NCBI RefSeq assembly: GCF_030244015.1 | Contig: NZ_JASSYX010000001.1 | Location: 1,550,001 to 1,614,000 of the forward strand | Length of the DNA stretch: 64,000 bases | Direction of reading: 5' to 3' | Source: Pedobacter ginsengisoli | Lineage (GTDB): Bacteria; Bacteroidota; Bacteroidia; Sphingobacteriales; Sphingobacteriaceae | Part shown: piece by piece, positions 1 to 6,873 of the stretch | Layout of the letters: each line of letters starts with the position of its first letter | Numbering within the stretch: the stretch's first letter is position 1 | Program-made: the position numbers and the translations under genes | Notes under the pieces: generated by a model | What the model saw: the letters and a program-made list of their open reading frames with translations, nothing else | What the model was told of the DNA's origin: nothing | The model's database searches: none

Positions 1-637
1 GTTCGACGGCAAGAAATATTGCGGCTATAGGTGTGCCGAATATGGCTGACATACCGGCTGTTGCACCTGCTGCAAGGATTACTTTTCGTTCACTCGATGT
101 AATTCTGAAAAGTTGGCCGAGTGTGGAGCCTAATGCTCCTCCGGTAGCAATAATGGGGCCTTCTGCGCCAAATGGGCCTCCTGTGCCTATGGCTATCGCT
201 GAGGATATTGGTTTTAGAAAAGCTATTATGGGTTTTATTTTACTGTCATTTACCAGGATCTGTTCCATTGCTTCTGGTATCCCATGACCCCTGATGGCTT
301 TTGAGCCATAAAGAGCCATAAACCCAACAATAAGACCGCCAATGGCGGGAATCAGAATTACCCACCAACCCAGGTGATTTTGGGCAGGGCTGCGAAAGTT
401 TACATCGGCAATGCCGTAAAAAGACAAATTGGTAACCAGATCGATCAGGTAGATCAGCAATTTTGCGATAAAGCTGATGGCAATTGCGACTATGATGGAA
501 AGAATTGAAATGCGGATCAGTCTTTTTTTTAAAATAAGACTTTGATTTTTGCCATTTTCCTGGTGATTTAAATAATCTAAAGATAGTGAGATAGGAATCC
601 CATTGTTAAAATCTGTTCTTTTCATAAAGATGTCCAT
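1..637 (-). CDS. ClC-family chloride channel or transporter (partial, C-terminus outside window)
   Basis: The minus-strand frame is open from ATG at 637 to the window edge, giving the first 212 residues. A basic N-terminus leads into hydrophobic helices. The ClC selectivity-filter signatures are visible: GSKAIRGHGIPE near residue 115 and GTGGPFGAEGPII near residue 157, followed by a small-residue helix ending GTPIAAIFLAVE. ClC proteins are homodimeric membrane channels or Cl-/H+ antiporters; which type cannot be decided here. A second in-frame ATG lies at 625. The gene diverges from the Crp/Fnr gene at 837, and the gap carries a degenerate palindrome that may be shared regulation. Confidence 0.93.
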   Translation of the reverse strand, partial: MDIFMKRTDFNNGIPISLSLDYLNHQENGKNQSLILKKRLIRISILSIIVAIAISFIAKLLIYLIDLVTNLSFYGIADVNFRSPAQNHLGWWVILIPAIGGLIVGFMALYGSKAIRGHGIPEAMEQILVNDSKIKPIIAFLKPISSAIAIGTGGPFGAEGPIIATGGALGSTLGQLFRITSSERKVILAAGATAGMSAIFGTPIAAIFLAVE

Positions 638-740
638 TTGCAAACGACGCGAGATGTGCCTTTGAGTTTTGGCAGTGCAAAGGTATTTATATTGTTTATT
701 AAATAAAAATTATATTTATCATTGGATTTAATATCTATTT

Positions 741-760
741 TTTGTTGCTTATACAATATT
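741..760. promoter_or_regulatory. Imperfect palindrome, possible Crp/Fnr-type operator
   Basis: The core TTG-CTTATA-CAA followed by TATT has the same core geometry as the perfect palindrome at 1841-1860. It lies 77-96 nt before the Crp/Fnr start and about 104-123 nt before the divergent ClC start. The left outer arm is degraded. Binding by the neighbouring regulator is inferred only from location and shared symmetry. Confidence 0.4.
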
Positions 761-836
761 ATTCCATTCAACAGTAATGTGGTATTTTATGAATTAGATT
801 TCAGTTATTTGATATAATTGATGCAAATTAGCCCTT

Positions 837-1532
837 ATGAAAGAATGCAATAATGCCTGCGACCTTAATACTTGTTTTTTATGTAAATATTGTCTTCCGG
901 CTTGGCTTCCCGCTATTGGTGTTCACCGGAAAAACCTGGAAGTAAAAAAAGGCGAGCGGATATTTAATGAAGGTGATCCGGCCACTGGTATTTTCTTCAT
1001 CTATAAGGGAACAGTAAAGGTACACAAAAGATGGGATCAGGATAAGGACCTCATTATACGGTTTGCAAAAACCGGCGATATGCTTGGGCACATGGGGCTA
1101 GGCGATGGCCTTGTTTTTCCTGTGACGGCTACTGCACTTGAACCTCTTTTATTGTGTCATTTAGATATGTCTTTTTTTGAAGTCACTTTAAATGTAAATA
1201 CCAATTTCACTTATCACCTGATGCGTTTTTTTGCAAATGAACTCCAGGAGTCTGAAAGGAGGATGAGAAATCTGGCACATATGTCCGTTAAGGCGAGGAT
1301 CTCCCAGGCATTTCTTGCATTAAAGGATCAGTTTGGATCGGATCAAAACGGATTAATTGGTATAGAAATCACTAAACAGGATGTCTCGTCCTTTGCAGGG
1401 GTTTCTTACGAGACGTTATTTAAGGTATGTCAGGAACTTACCCGGTTGAAAATTATAGAACTGAACGGTAAATCCATTTCAATCTTAAAACCTGAGCTTT
1501 TGATTCAGATTGTCAAGGACGACAATCAGTAA
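837..1532 (+). CDS. Crp/Fnr-family transcriptional regulator with N-terminal cysteine cluster
   Basis: The protein has 231 residues. Cysteines at 4, 8, 13, 16 and 19 crowd the N-terminus. A cyclic-nucleotide-binding-like beta barrel follows (about 30-120, with EGDPATGIFFIYKG), then a long dimer helix and a C-terminal winged helix (ITKQDVSSFAGVSYETLFKV, recognition helix near 195-210). FNR-type regulators ligate an iron-sulfur cluster through N-terminal cysteines, so oxygen, NO or redox sensing is plausible but not shown. The closely spaced CxxCxxC end differs from the E. coli FNR arrangement. Palindromes lie upstream of it and upstream of the convergent gene at 1787. Confidence 0.9.
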   Translation: MKECNNACDLNTCFLCKYCLPAWLPAIGVHRKNLEVKKGERIFNEGDPATGIFFIYKGTVKVHKRWDQDKDLIIRFAKTGDMLGHMGLGDGLVFPVTATALEPLLLCHLDMSFFEVTLNVNTNFTYHLMRFFANELQESERRMRNLAHMSVKARISQAFLALKDQFGSDQNGLIGIEITKQDVSSFAGVSYETLFKVCQELTRLKIIELNGKSISILKPELLIQIVKDDNQ

Positions 1533-1553
1533 TAGGCTCCTTAGCATTTTAAG

Positions 1554-1787
1554 TTACTCAAAGCGACGGCCTTTTTGTTCCCGGCTGGATATGTTGAAGA
1601 TGATTCCAATTACCAAAAGCACGCCACCACTAAAGCTAACCCATGGAAAGGATTTAATTCCGTTGATATTAATCGACCAGGCATGCGCATCTACGGCATT
1701 TATATAGCTAAGATTCCTGAATATAAAGCTACCTACAATTATTATCGCTATTCCGGCAATCATTAATACATAACTTGATTTTTTCAT
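1554..1787 (-). CDS. Small two-helix membrane protein, function unknown
   Basis: The protein has 77 residues: two hydrophobic segments (about 7-24 and 51-68) joined by a polar loop and a basic tail. I do not recognise a family. It converges on the Crp/Fnr gene with a 21-nt gap. A perfect AATATTG-N6-CAATATT palindrome sits 54-73 nt upstream of its start, making it a likely target of the adjacent Crp/Fnr protein. The hydrophobic pattern favours this strand over the overlapping plus-strand frame, whose translation has no membrane or domain character. Confidence 0.7.
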   Translation of the reverse strand: MKKSSYVLMIAGIAIIIVGSFIFRNLSYINAVDAHAWSININGIKSFPWVSFSGGVLLVIGIIFNISSREQKGRRFE

Positions 1788-1840
1788 AATATTTTTTATT
1801 TGATATTTATATTGTTTTTTAATGCAAAATTAATATAAAA

Positions 1841-1860
1841 AATATTGTTTATGCAATATT
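1841..1860. promoter_or_regulatory. Perfect palindrome AATATTG-N6-CAATATT
   Basis: The two 7-bp arms are exact reverse complements separated by TTTATG. The surrounding 1788-2119 stretch is AT-rich and holds no gene. The arm spacing suits a dimeric helix-turn-helix regulator such as the Crp/Fnr protein encoded 300 bp away; assignment to that protein is inference. Confidence 0.55.
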
Positions 1861-1956
1861 TGTTGTAATATTAATATTTAACAAAAGTACTGCCGCCATC
1901 AGCTTTAACAAGATCTTAGTGTAATAGTTACGTAAATAGGTTCTTTCTCAAATTGT

Positions 1957-1984
1957 ATTGCGAATTATATTCCGTTCGCAATTT
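1957..1984 (+). terminator. Hairpin followed by T-rich tract in the 1788-2119 gap
   Basis: ATTGCGAA (1957-1964) pairs perfectly with TTCGCAAT (1975-1982) across a 10-nt loop, followed by TTATTTTTTTAATAA. It resembles an intrinsic terminator on the plus strand, but no plus-strand gene ends just before it, since Crp/Fnr stops at 1532. It may therefore be a long-3'UTR terminator, a leader attenuator for serC (start 2120), or an operator. Otherwise I see nothing in the gap besides the palindrome at 1841. Confidence 0.4.
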
Positions 1985-2119
1985 ATTTTTTTAATAATAC
2001 CACTATTATTTCCCGTTAAATAGACTTTAACAGGAATATTTCTTGACTTTTTAGTTGTCGGAAATTTAAAGTTTTAAAGCATAGAACTTTACAACATCAA
2101 TATAAACTTTTTCTATTTG

Positions 2120-3229
2120 ATGGAAACGACAAAAAAACACAATTTCGGTGCTGGACCATGTATCCTTCCCACATCTGTGATGCAACAGGCGGCCACTGCG
2201 GTGATCAACTGGAACGATAGCGGCCTTTCTATACTTGAAGTGTCGCACCGCTCACCTGAATTTGAATCGGTGATTTTGAAAACACAACTTTTAGTGCGTG
2301 AACTATTGAAAGTGCCGGATGATTATTCTGTACTTTTCCTTCAGGGTGGGGCAAGTACCCAGTTCTCAATGGTCCCACTAAATTTTTTAACAAAAAAAGG
2401 TGCATACCTTGATACCGGATATTTTGCCCGAAAAGCAATTAAGGAAGCAGCCTATTATGGTCATGTAGAGATATCTGCTTCGTCAGGTGACAGGGAATAT
2501 AACTATATACCTGATTGCGACCTTAGTAAGTGTGATGCGGATTATATCCATTGCACGTCTAATAATACTATAGAAGGCACAGAGATTTTTAGTTTTCCCC
2601 GGTCTGGGGTCCCGCTTATTTGTGACATGTCTTCCGATATTTTCTCACGGGTGATCAATGTACGTGATTTTGATCTTATTTATGCCGGGGCGCAAAAGAA
2701 TATGGGGCCTGCGGGAATGACACTGGTGATTGTAAAAAATGGATTATTGGATAAAATAAATAAACCGTTGCCGTCTATGTCTGACTACAGGATTTTTAAA
2801 GACAATCAAAGTATGTTTAATACGCCGCCTGTATTTTCAATTTATGTAGCCATGCTCAATATGCTTTGGTTGAAGGACAATGGGGGTGTAGAAGCCATAG
2901 AGCAGCTTAACATTAGGAAGGCTGCCAGATTATATGCAGAAATTGATCGTAATCCATTGTTTGCCGGACTGGCGGGTCTGGCTCATCGCTCGCGAATGAA
3001 CGTGACTTTTAGAGCGGTTGAGCCAGCGCATGAAAGAACATTTTTGGACTTTGCACTAGGACGTGGAATTGTAGGAATAAAGGGGTACCGGACAGTGGGA
3101 GGATTCCGTGCTTCACTTTATAATGCACTCCCGCTTGAAAGTGTTGAAGTTTTGGTTAAGGCAATGCAGGACTTTGAAGAACTGATGAAATCTAATATGA
3201 AAGTGTCTGATACCGAACTGACATACTGA
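2120..3229 (+). CDS. serC: Phosphoserine aminotransferase
   Basis: This PLP enzyme converts 3-phosphohydroxypyruvate and glutamate to O-phosphoserine and 2-oxoglutarate in serine biosynthesis. The 369-residue length fits the family. Signatures visible are HNFGAGPCILP at the N-terminus, LFLQGGAS, CDMSSD, and the PLP lysine in AGAQKNMGPAG (Lys193). I use the ATG at 2120; the frame extends only to a TTG one codon earlier. The next gene begins 1 nt after the stop. In related genomes serA often follows serC; here a DUF1015 gene follows directly, so the dehydrogenase must be elsewhere. Confidence 0.96.
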   Translation: METTKKHNFGAGPCILPTSVMQQAATAVINWNDSGLSILEVSHRSPEFESVILKTQLLVRELLKVPDDYSVLFLQGGASTQFSMVPLNFLTKKGAYLDTGYFARKAIKEAAYYGHVEISASSGDREYNYIPDCDLSKCDADYIHCTSNNTIEGTEIFSFPRSGVPLICDMSSDIFSRVINVRDFDLIYAGAQKNMGPAGMTLVIVKNGLLDKINKPLPSMSDYRIFKDNQSMFNTPPVFSIYVAMLNMLWLKDNGGVEAIEQLNIRKAARLYAEIDRNPLFAGLAGLAHRSRMNVTFRAVEPAHERTFLDFALGRGIVGIKGYRTVGGFRASLYNALPLESVEVLVKAMQDFEELMKSNMKVSDTELTY

Positions 3230-3230
3230 T

Positions 3231-4418
3231 ATGTCCAGAATTAAACCTTTTAGTGCAGTCCGGCCCAACGAAGGCTGGTATAAAGATTTGCTTGGCATAA
3301 CCGGCGGGTCTCCTGATAAAATAGGATTACTCAAGAAGTTGCTGGAGCCCCGAGGTGAAAAAGCAGAGGAAAACTGGGAATTGAAGACGTACTTGTATTC
3401 CCTGGAAACCCTGTTGCATGACGGAAATTATGTCATTGACGAAAGCCCTGCGATCTATATTTATGAACGTGAATCTTCAGTCGGATCACAGTTTGGAATA
3501 TGGGTGCTTACCAGTCTGCAGGATTTGAAAGATGGTAAAATACTGAAACATGAGGAAACTCTTTCGAGGCATGAGGAAAGACTTCAGAGGTACAGGGAAG
3601 AAGTCGGGCTGGAAGGTAGTCCGGTACTTTTAACCTATCATCGCCGGCCGGAAATAAGTTCGCTGATCGAAAAGTCTGTTAAATGTGCTCCTGATACTGA
3701 TTTCTTTTATGAAGGAAGTCATCATCGCCTATGGAGTATAAAGGATGAGGTTTCCATAGCTGCTTTTCAGGTGGCATTTGCAAAATTAGAAAATGTCTAT
3801 GTTGCAGACGGTCATCATCGCCTCGCATCGGCATCGGCAATGCATAACATCGCACCACAATGGATTACTACTTTATATATTTCCGCAGGACAGTTAAGCT
3901 GCAGTGCTTTTCACAGAATGATCCTGCCCGATATTGAATTTTCCGATTCTGATTTTTCGAAATCCATTAATCAATACTTCCTTGTTTCAGTTATTTCCGC
4001 GAATAATCCCTTTGTACCTTCAGCGAACAACAGCATCGGTTTATTTTATAAACAGCAGTGGTACCTGCTGCAGTTAAGGGAAGAACTGACACAATTGATG
4101 GATGAACCAGATGTGAGGATCCTTCAGGATAGGATACTCGAGCCGATTTTTGGTATTAAAGATCCCAGAACCGATCCTCAGCTGGTTTCATGGCCGGCAA
4201 ATCAGTGGAATGAGATGCTGGAGACCAGTAGAGGTAATCCGCGGCTAATCTTATTTACACTCTTTCCAATGAGTATAAATGAGCTTCTTCAACAGGCAGA
4301 AAATCATGCTGCATTGCCACCCAAATCAACTTATATAGAACCAAAAGTGCCTTACGGCCTACTATTGCATAACGACAAAATCATAAAAAAAAACATGAAA
4401 GGAATTTTAAATGCGTAA
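3231..4418 (+). CDS. DUF1015 family protein
   Basis: The protein has 395 residues and starts SRIKPFSAVRP, the family's characteristic opening. It continues with YIYERE and a VADGHHRLASASA motif near residue 193 that is diagnostic of DUF1015. No reaction is established for the family; its frequent position beside serC/serA suggests a link to serine metabolism (known context, function inferred). It is translationally coupled on both sides: 1 nt after serC, and its last 8 nt overlap the sigma-factor start at 4411. Confidence 0.92.
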   Translation: MSRIKPFSAVRPNEGWYKDLLGITGGSPDKIGLLKKLLEPRGEKAEENWELKTYLYSLETLLHDGNYVIDESPAIYIYERESSVGSQFGIWVLTSLQDLKDGKILKHEETLSRHEERLQRYREEVGLEGSPVLLTYHRRPEISSLIEKSVKCAPDTDFFYEGSHHRLWSIKDEVSIAAFQVAFAKLENVYVADGHHRLASASAMHNIAPQWITTLYISAGQLSCSAFHRMILPDIEFSDSDFSKSINQYFLVSVISANNPFVPSANNSIGLFYKQQWYLLQLREELTQLMDEPDVRILQDRILEPIFGIKDPRTDPQLVSWPANQWNEMLETSRGNPRLILFTLFPMSINELLQQAENHAALPPKSTYIEPKVPYGLLLHNDKIIKKNMKGILNA

Positions 4419-5280
4419 TCTGAAAATCTCTAAATCAATAACTAAAAGAAATGAAGATTCATTGAACCGATATTTATATGATATAGGAAAATATAAGCTG
4501 ATTGGGGCTGAGGAAGAGGTTATGCTGGCCAAAAAGATAAAAGCGGGGGATGCTTCTGCTTTAAACATGCTGACTAATGCGAATTTGAGATTTGTAGTTT
4601 CATGCGCCAAAAATTATGTGAATAGAGGGCTTGCATTATCAGATTTAATAAATGAAGGAAATATTGGATTGATAAGAGCTGCGCAGCTGTTTGATGAAAC
4701 CAGGGGATTTAAGTTCATTAGTTATGCGGTGTGGTGGATTAGACAAGCGATTGAAATTGCGATTAAAGAGCAGGTAAGATCGATCAGGGTACCACTGAAT
4801 AAACAACTTGGGATGACTGGGGTGTTGAGGCAAATCGATAAACTGGAGCAAAAGCTTGAAAGGGAGCCTACTTTGTCAGAAATTGCCGAGGCAATGGGTA
4901 AATCAGAAGCCCAGGTGGCGGATTTTATGCAGTCTAACGCCAGAACCTCGTTCCTTGATGACTATATTCCGGCAGGAAATCATGAAAACTCTTCACTAAT
5001 GGATTTTATAGAGGATAGCAGCGAAAAAGCTGTTGACGACTGGATTGAAGTGGAGTCAAGGAATATTGATCTTGTTCACATACTGTCCTTACTTACAAGC
5101 CGGGAAAGAAAGGTTATAGTTAAGATTTTTGGTGTACTTGGCAACAAGACGAGCAACATGACTGAGATCGGTGATGAGTTCAAGCTAACAAAAGAGCGTA
5201 TCAGACAAATAAAAAAAGCTGCTATGGAAAAGCTCAAAAAAACCCCAAAATATGGATACCTTACTGACTATATTCAATGA
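4411..5280 (+). CDS. RpoD-like alternative sigma-70 factor
   Basis: The protein has 289 residues and follows the short Bacteroidota RpoD plan without region 1.1: region 1.2 (SLNRYLYDIGKYKLIGAEEE), region 2 (NLRFVVSCAKNYVNRGL, DLINEGNIGLIRAA, GFKFISYAVWWIRQAI), region 3 and a region 4 helix-turn-helix (MTEIGDEFKLTKERIRQIKKAA). The sequence diverges from the usual housekeeping form in regions 3 and 4 and in the loop around SSLMDFIEDSSE, so I read it as a paralogous group 2 factor. It overlaps the DUF1015 gene by 8 nt. A small membrane protein gene starts within its last 29 nt. Confidence 0.9.
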   Translation: MRNLKISKSITKRNEDSLNRYLYDIGKYKLIGAEEEVMLAKKIKAGDASALNMLTNANLRFVVSCAKNYVNRGLALSDLINEGNIGLIRAAQLFDETRGFKFISYAVWWIRQAIEIAIKEQVRSIRVPLNKQLGMTGVLRQIDKLEQKLEREPTLSEIAEAMGKSEAQVADFMQSNARTSFLDDYIPAGNHENSSLMDFIEDSSEKAVDDWIEVESRNIDLVHILSLLTSRERKVIVKIFGVLGNKTSNMTEIGDEFKLTKERIRQIKKAAMEKLKKTPKYGYLTDYIQ

Positions 5281-5410
5281 GTCTATTCGAGATATCAGGG
5301 ATATTATTTCAATAGTCCTGCTTGTCGGCGTCATTTTAGTGATAGTGGCTAATAAATTCAGGACGTCCCGAAAAAAGACATATAATAATGATGACAAGTT
5401 CTGGCATTGA
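5252..5410 (+). CDS. 52-residue single-pass membrane protein overlapping the sigma-factor gene
   Basis: An ATG at 5252, out of frame inside the 3' end of the sigma gene, opens a 52-residue frame. It has an amphipathic N-terminus (MDTLLTIFNESIRDIRD), one strong membrane helix (IISIVLLVGVILVIVANKF, about 18-36) and a charged tail ending KFWH. It stops one base before a strong terminator, so it is the last gene of the serC operon. I know no matching family. The 29-nt overlap suggests translational coupling to the sigma factor. A membrane-linked modulator role is only a guess. Confidence 0.65.
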   Translation: MDTLLTIFNESIRDIRDIISIVLLVGVILVIVANKFRTSRKKTYNNDDKFWH

Positions 5411-5450
5411 ACAGGACGGTGCATACTTACATGCACTGTCCTGTTTTCTT
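5411..5450 (+). terminator. Intrinsic terminator of the serC-sigma operon
   Basis: A 14-bp stem (5411-5424 with 5431-5444, one G-U pair) with a 6-nt loop is followed by TTTCTT. It lies between convergent genes and ends the plus-strand operon. Confidence 0.88.
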
Positions 5451-5452
5451 CC

Positions 5453-5932
5453 TTAGGACTTTGGTTTCAATTTAAAGCTGGTTTCGTATTTAGATTCTGA
5501 AATTACAAAGAAACTCTCTACAGACCCAATATTGGGAGCGATGGAAAGTCTCTCCAATATAAATGTATTATAAGCCCCCATATCTCTAACAACTATTTTT
5601 AATATATAGTCCCATGTTCCACTCATGTGGTAACATTCCATCACCTCTTCAAACGCGGTAATGTGCTGTTGAAATTCTGTTAGCGCTTTATTGCTGTAAT
5701 CCCTGATCTTGATTACCGTAAATACCGCCATTCCCTTGTTAATCTTGTTCCTGTCGAGGAGCGTTACAAACTTTTTAATTATTCCTGCTTCCTGAAGCCG
5801 CCTGATCCTTACCTGTATTGCGGAAAGTGATTTGCTGGTTTTCCAGGCTATTTCCTTATTGGTGAGCCTTGAGTTTTCCTGAATTAGATTTAAAATGCCC
5901 ACATCTGTGGGATCAAGTCCGTTTACATTCAT
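5453..5932 (-). CDS. Lrp/AsnC-family transcriptional regulator
   Basis: The protein has 159 residues. An N-terminal helix-turn-helix of AsnC type (LDPTDVGILNLIQENSRLTNKEIA, then SLSAIQVRIRRLQEAGIIKK) precedes a RAM/ACT-like ligand domain with CYHMSGTWDYILKIVVRDM near residue 100. The family binds DNA as octamers and responds to amino acids or related small molecules. A perfect 8-bp inverted repeat 40-61 nt before its start is a likely autoregulatory site. It diverges from the AbiV gene. Confidence 0.92.
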   Translation of the reverse strand: MNVNGLDPTDVGILNLIQENSRLTNKEIAWKTSKSLSAIQVRIRRLQEAGIIKKFVTLLDRNKINKGMAVFTVIKIRDYSNKALTEFQQHITAFEEVMECYHMSGTWDYILKIVVRDMGAYNTFILERLSIAPNIGSVESFFVISESKYETSFKLKPKS

Positions 5933-5971
5933 TATGATAATAAGTTAGTTACGTTTAGTTTGCCTTAGTGT

Positions 5972-5993
5972 ACTTAATACATTAATATTAAGT
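5972..5993. promoter_or_regulatory. Inverted repeat ACTTAATA-N6-TATTAAGT
   Basis: A perfect 8-bp inverted repeat with 6-nt spacer lies in the gap between the divergent Lrp and AbiV genes. AT-rich symmetric sites are typical for Lrp-family proteins. It could control the lrp gene, the AbiV gene or both. Confidence 0.5.
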
Positions 5994-6132
5994 GTGTTAT
6001 GGCTGTGCTAATTTATGTAAAATATACTTAGATATATAACAACATGTCAAAAGGCGTTGATTTTTATAGGTACTAATTTAAAAATTAGATATATTAGATT
6101 CGAAGGGTGTTTTTCAGCACTTTAATAGGCCT

Positions 6133-6822
6133 ATGGATCATGAAAGAGGGTTTAAGAGTTTAAATGCTAAAGAGTGCGCTGAGGTATTTCCGTCAGTAAT
6201 TGACAATGCCGAGCGACATTTTTCTGTTGCGCATCACATCTCTACGATCTATGAATATCCCAATGCCGTTGCCCACTTAATACTTGGTGCTGAAGAACTG
6301 GTAAAAGCTACGATGCTGATCCTAAAAAGCAGATCAATTCCAATTAAAGATGCGACAGGGTATGACATGCAATTTTTCGTGCACGGCACCGGACATCATG
6401 TGCTGAAAGATTTCTTTTCTGTATGGTTTGGCGTAAGGGAAATTCTGAATGTGCGAAGATCAAGACATGAATATACTTTAAAGGATATGTTTAATATGGT
6501 TGTATCCGGCTTTGTGGGGATTATAAAAGGTAAAGATCAGTATCACTGGTGGGAAAAAGCTGATACATTGAAGCAAAAATGTTTGTATGTTGATTTTAGG
6601 AATGGTTTGATCCTGCCGGATGTTCAGGTGGCAAAATCAGATTTTAATCAGGCTTATCATCATGTATATGCCTTTAGGTATGAGTTTTATTTGCTTCACC
6701 ATAAAATGATCAATTGTTCCGAAGCCGAACTTATAGAATTTCGTGAGCAGCTGGAAGACAGAGAATTTATTGAACTGCTTGGTGAGACGATCAGGCGGAA
6801 AAAAATTAGCTTCTTGTCTTAA
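6133..6822 (+). CDS. AbiV-family abortive infection protein (HEPN-like)
   Basis: The protein has 229 residues. The N-terminal helical region reads NAERHFSVAHHI followed by NAVAHLILGAEELVKATMLI (about 25-65), the pattern of AbiV proteins. The family is named after the lactococcal phage-resistance protein AbiV, which blocks phage late translation. The helical HEPN-like fold is known from the family; no canonical RxxxxH active site is obvious here. It stands alone between an Lrp regulator and exonuclease III, with no toxin-antitoxin or restriction partner visible, so a single-gene defence role is inference. Confidence 0.72.
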   Translation: MDHERGFKSLNAKECAEVFPSVIDNAERHFSVAHHISTIYEYPNAVAHLILGAEELVKATMLILKSRSIPIKDATGYDMQFFVHGTGHHVLKDFFSVWFGVREILNVRRSRHEYTLKDMFNMVVSGFVGIIKGKDQYHWWEKADTLKQKCLYVDFRNGLILPDVQVAKSDFNQAYHHVYAFRYEFYLLHHKMINCSEAELIEFREQLEDREFIELLGETIRRKKISFLS

Positions 6823-6873
6823 TTTTATGAAACCATCATCAACTAATGTCTGGAAACTGAAAAAAATATAAAC

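Noticed and set aside
33..287. Plus-strand ORF at the window start
   Set aside because: It is the antisense shadow of the ClC channel gene, whose motifs are on the minus strand.
2117..2119. TTG start codons proposed for several genes (2117, 10898, 25258, 34231, 40521, 42332, 53906)
   Set aside because: In each case an ATG lies a few codons downstream that fits the family N-terminus or signal peptide, so the ATG was preferred.
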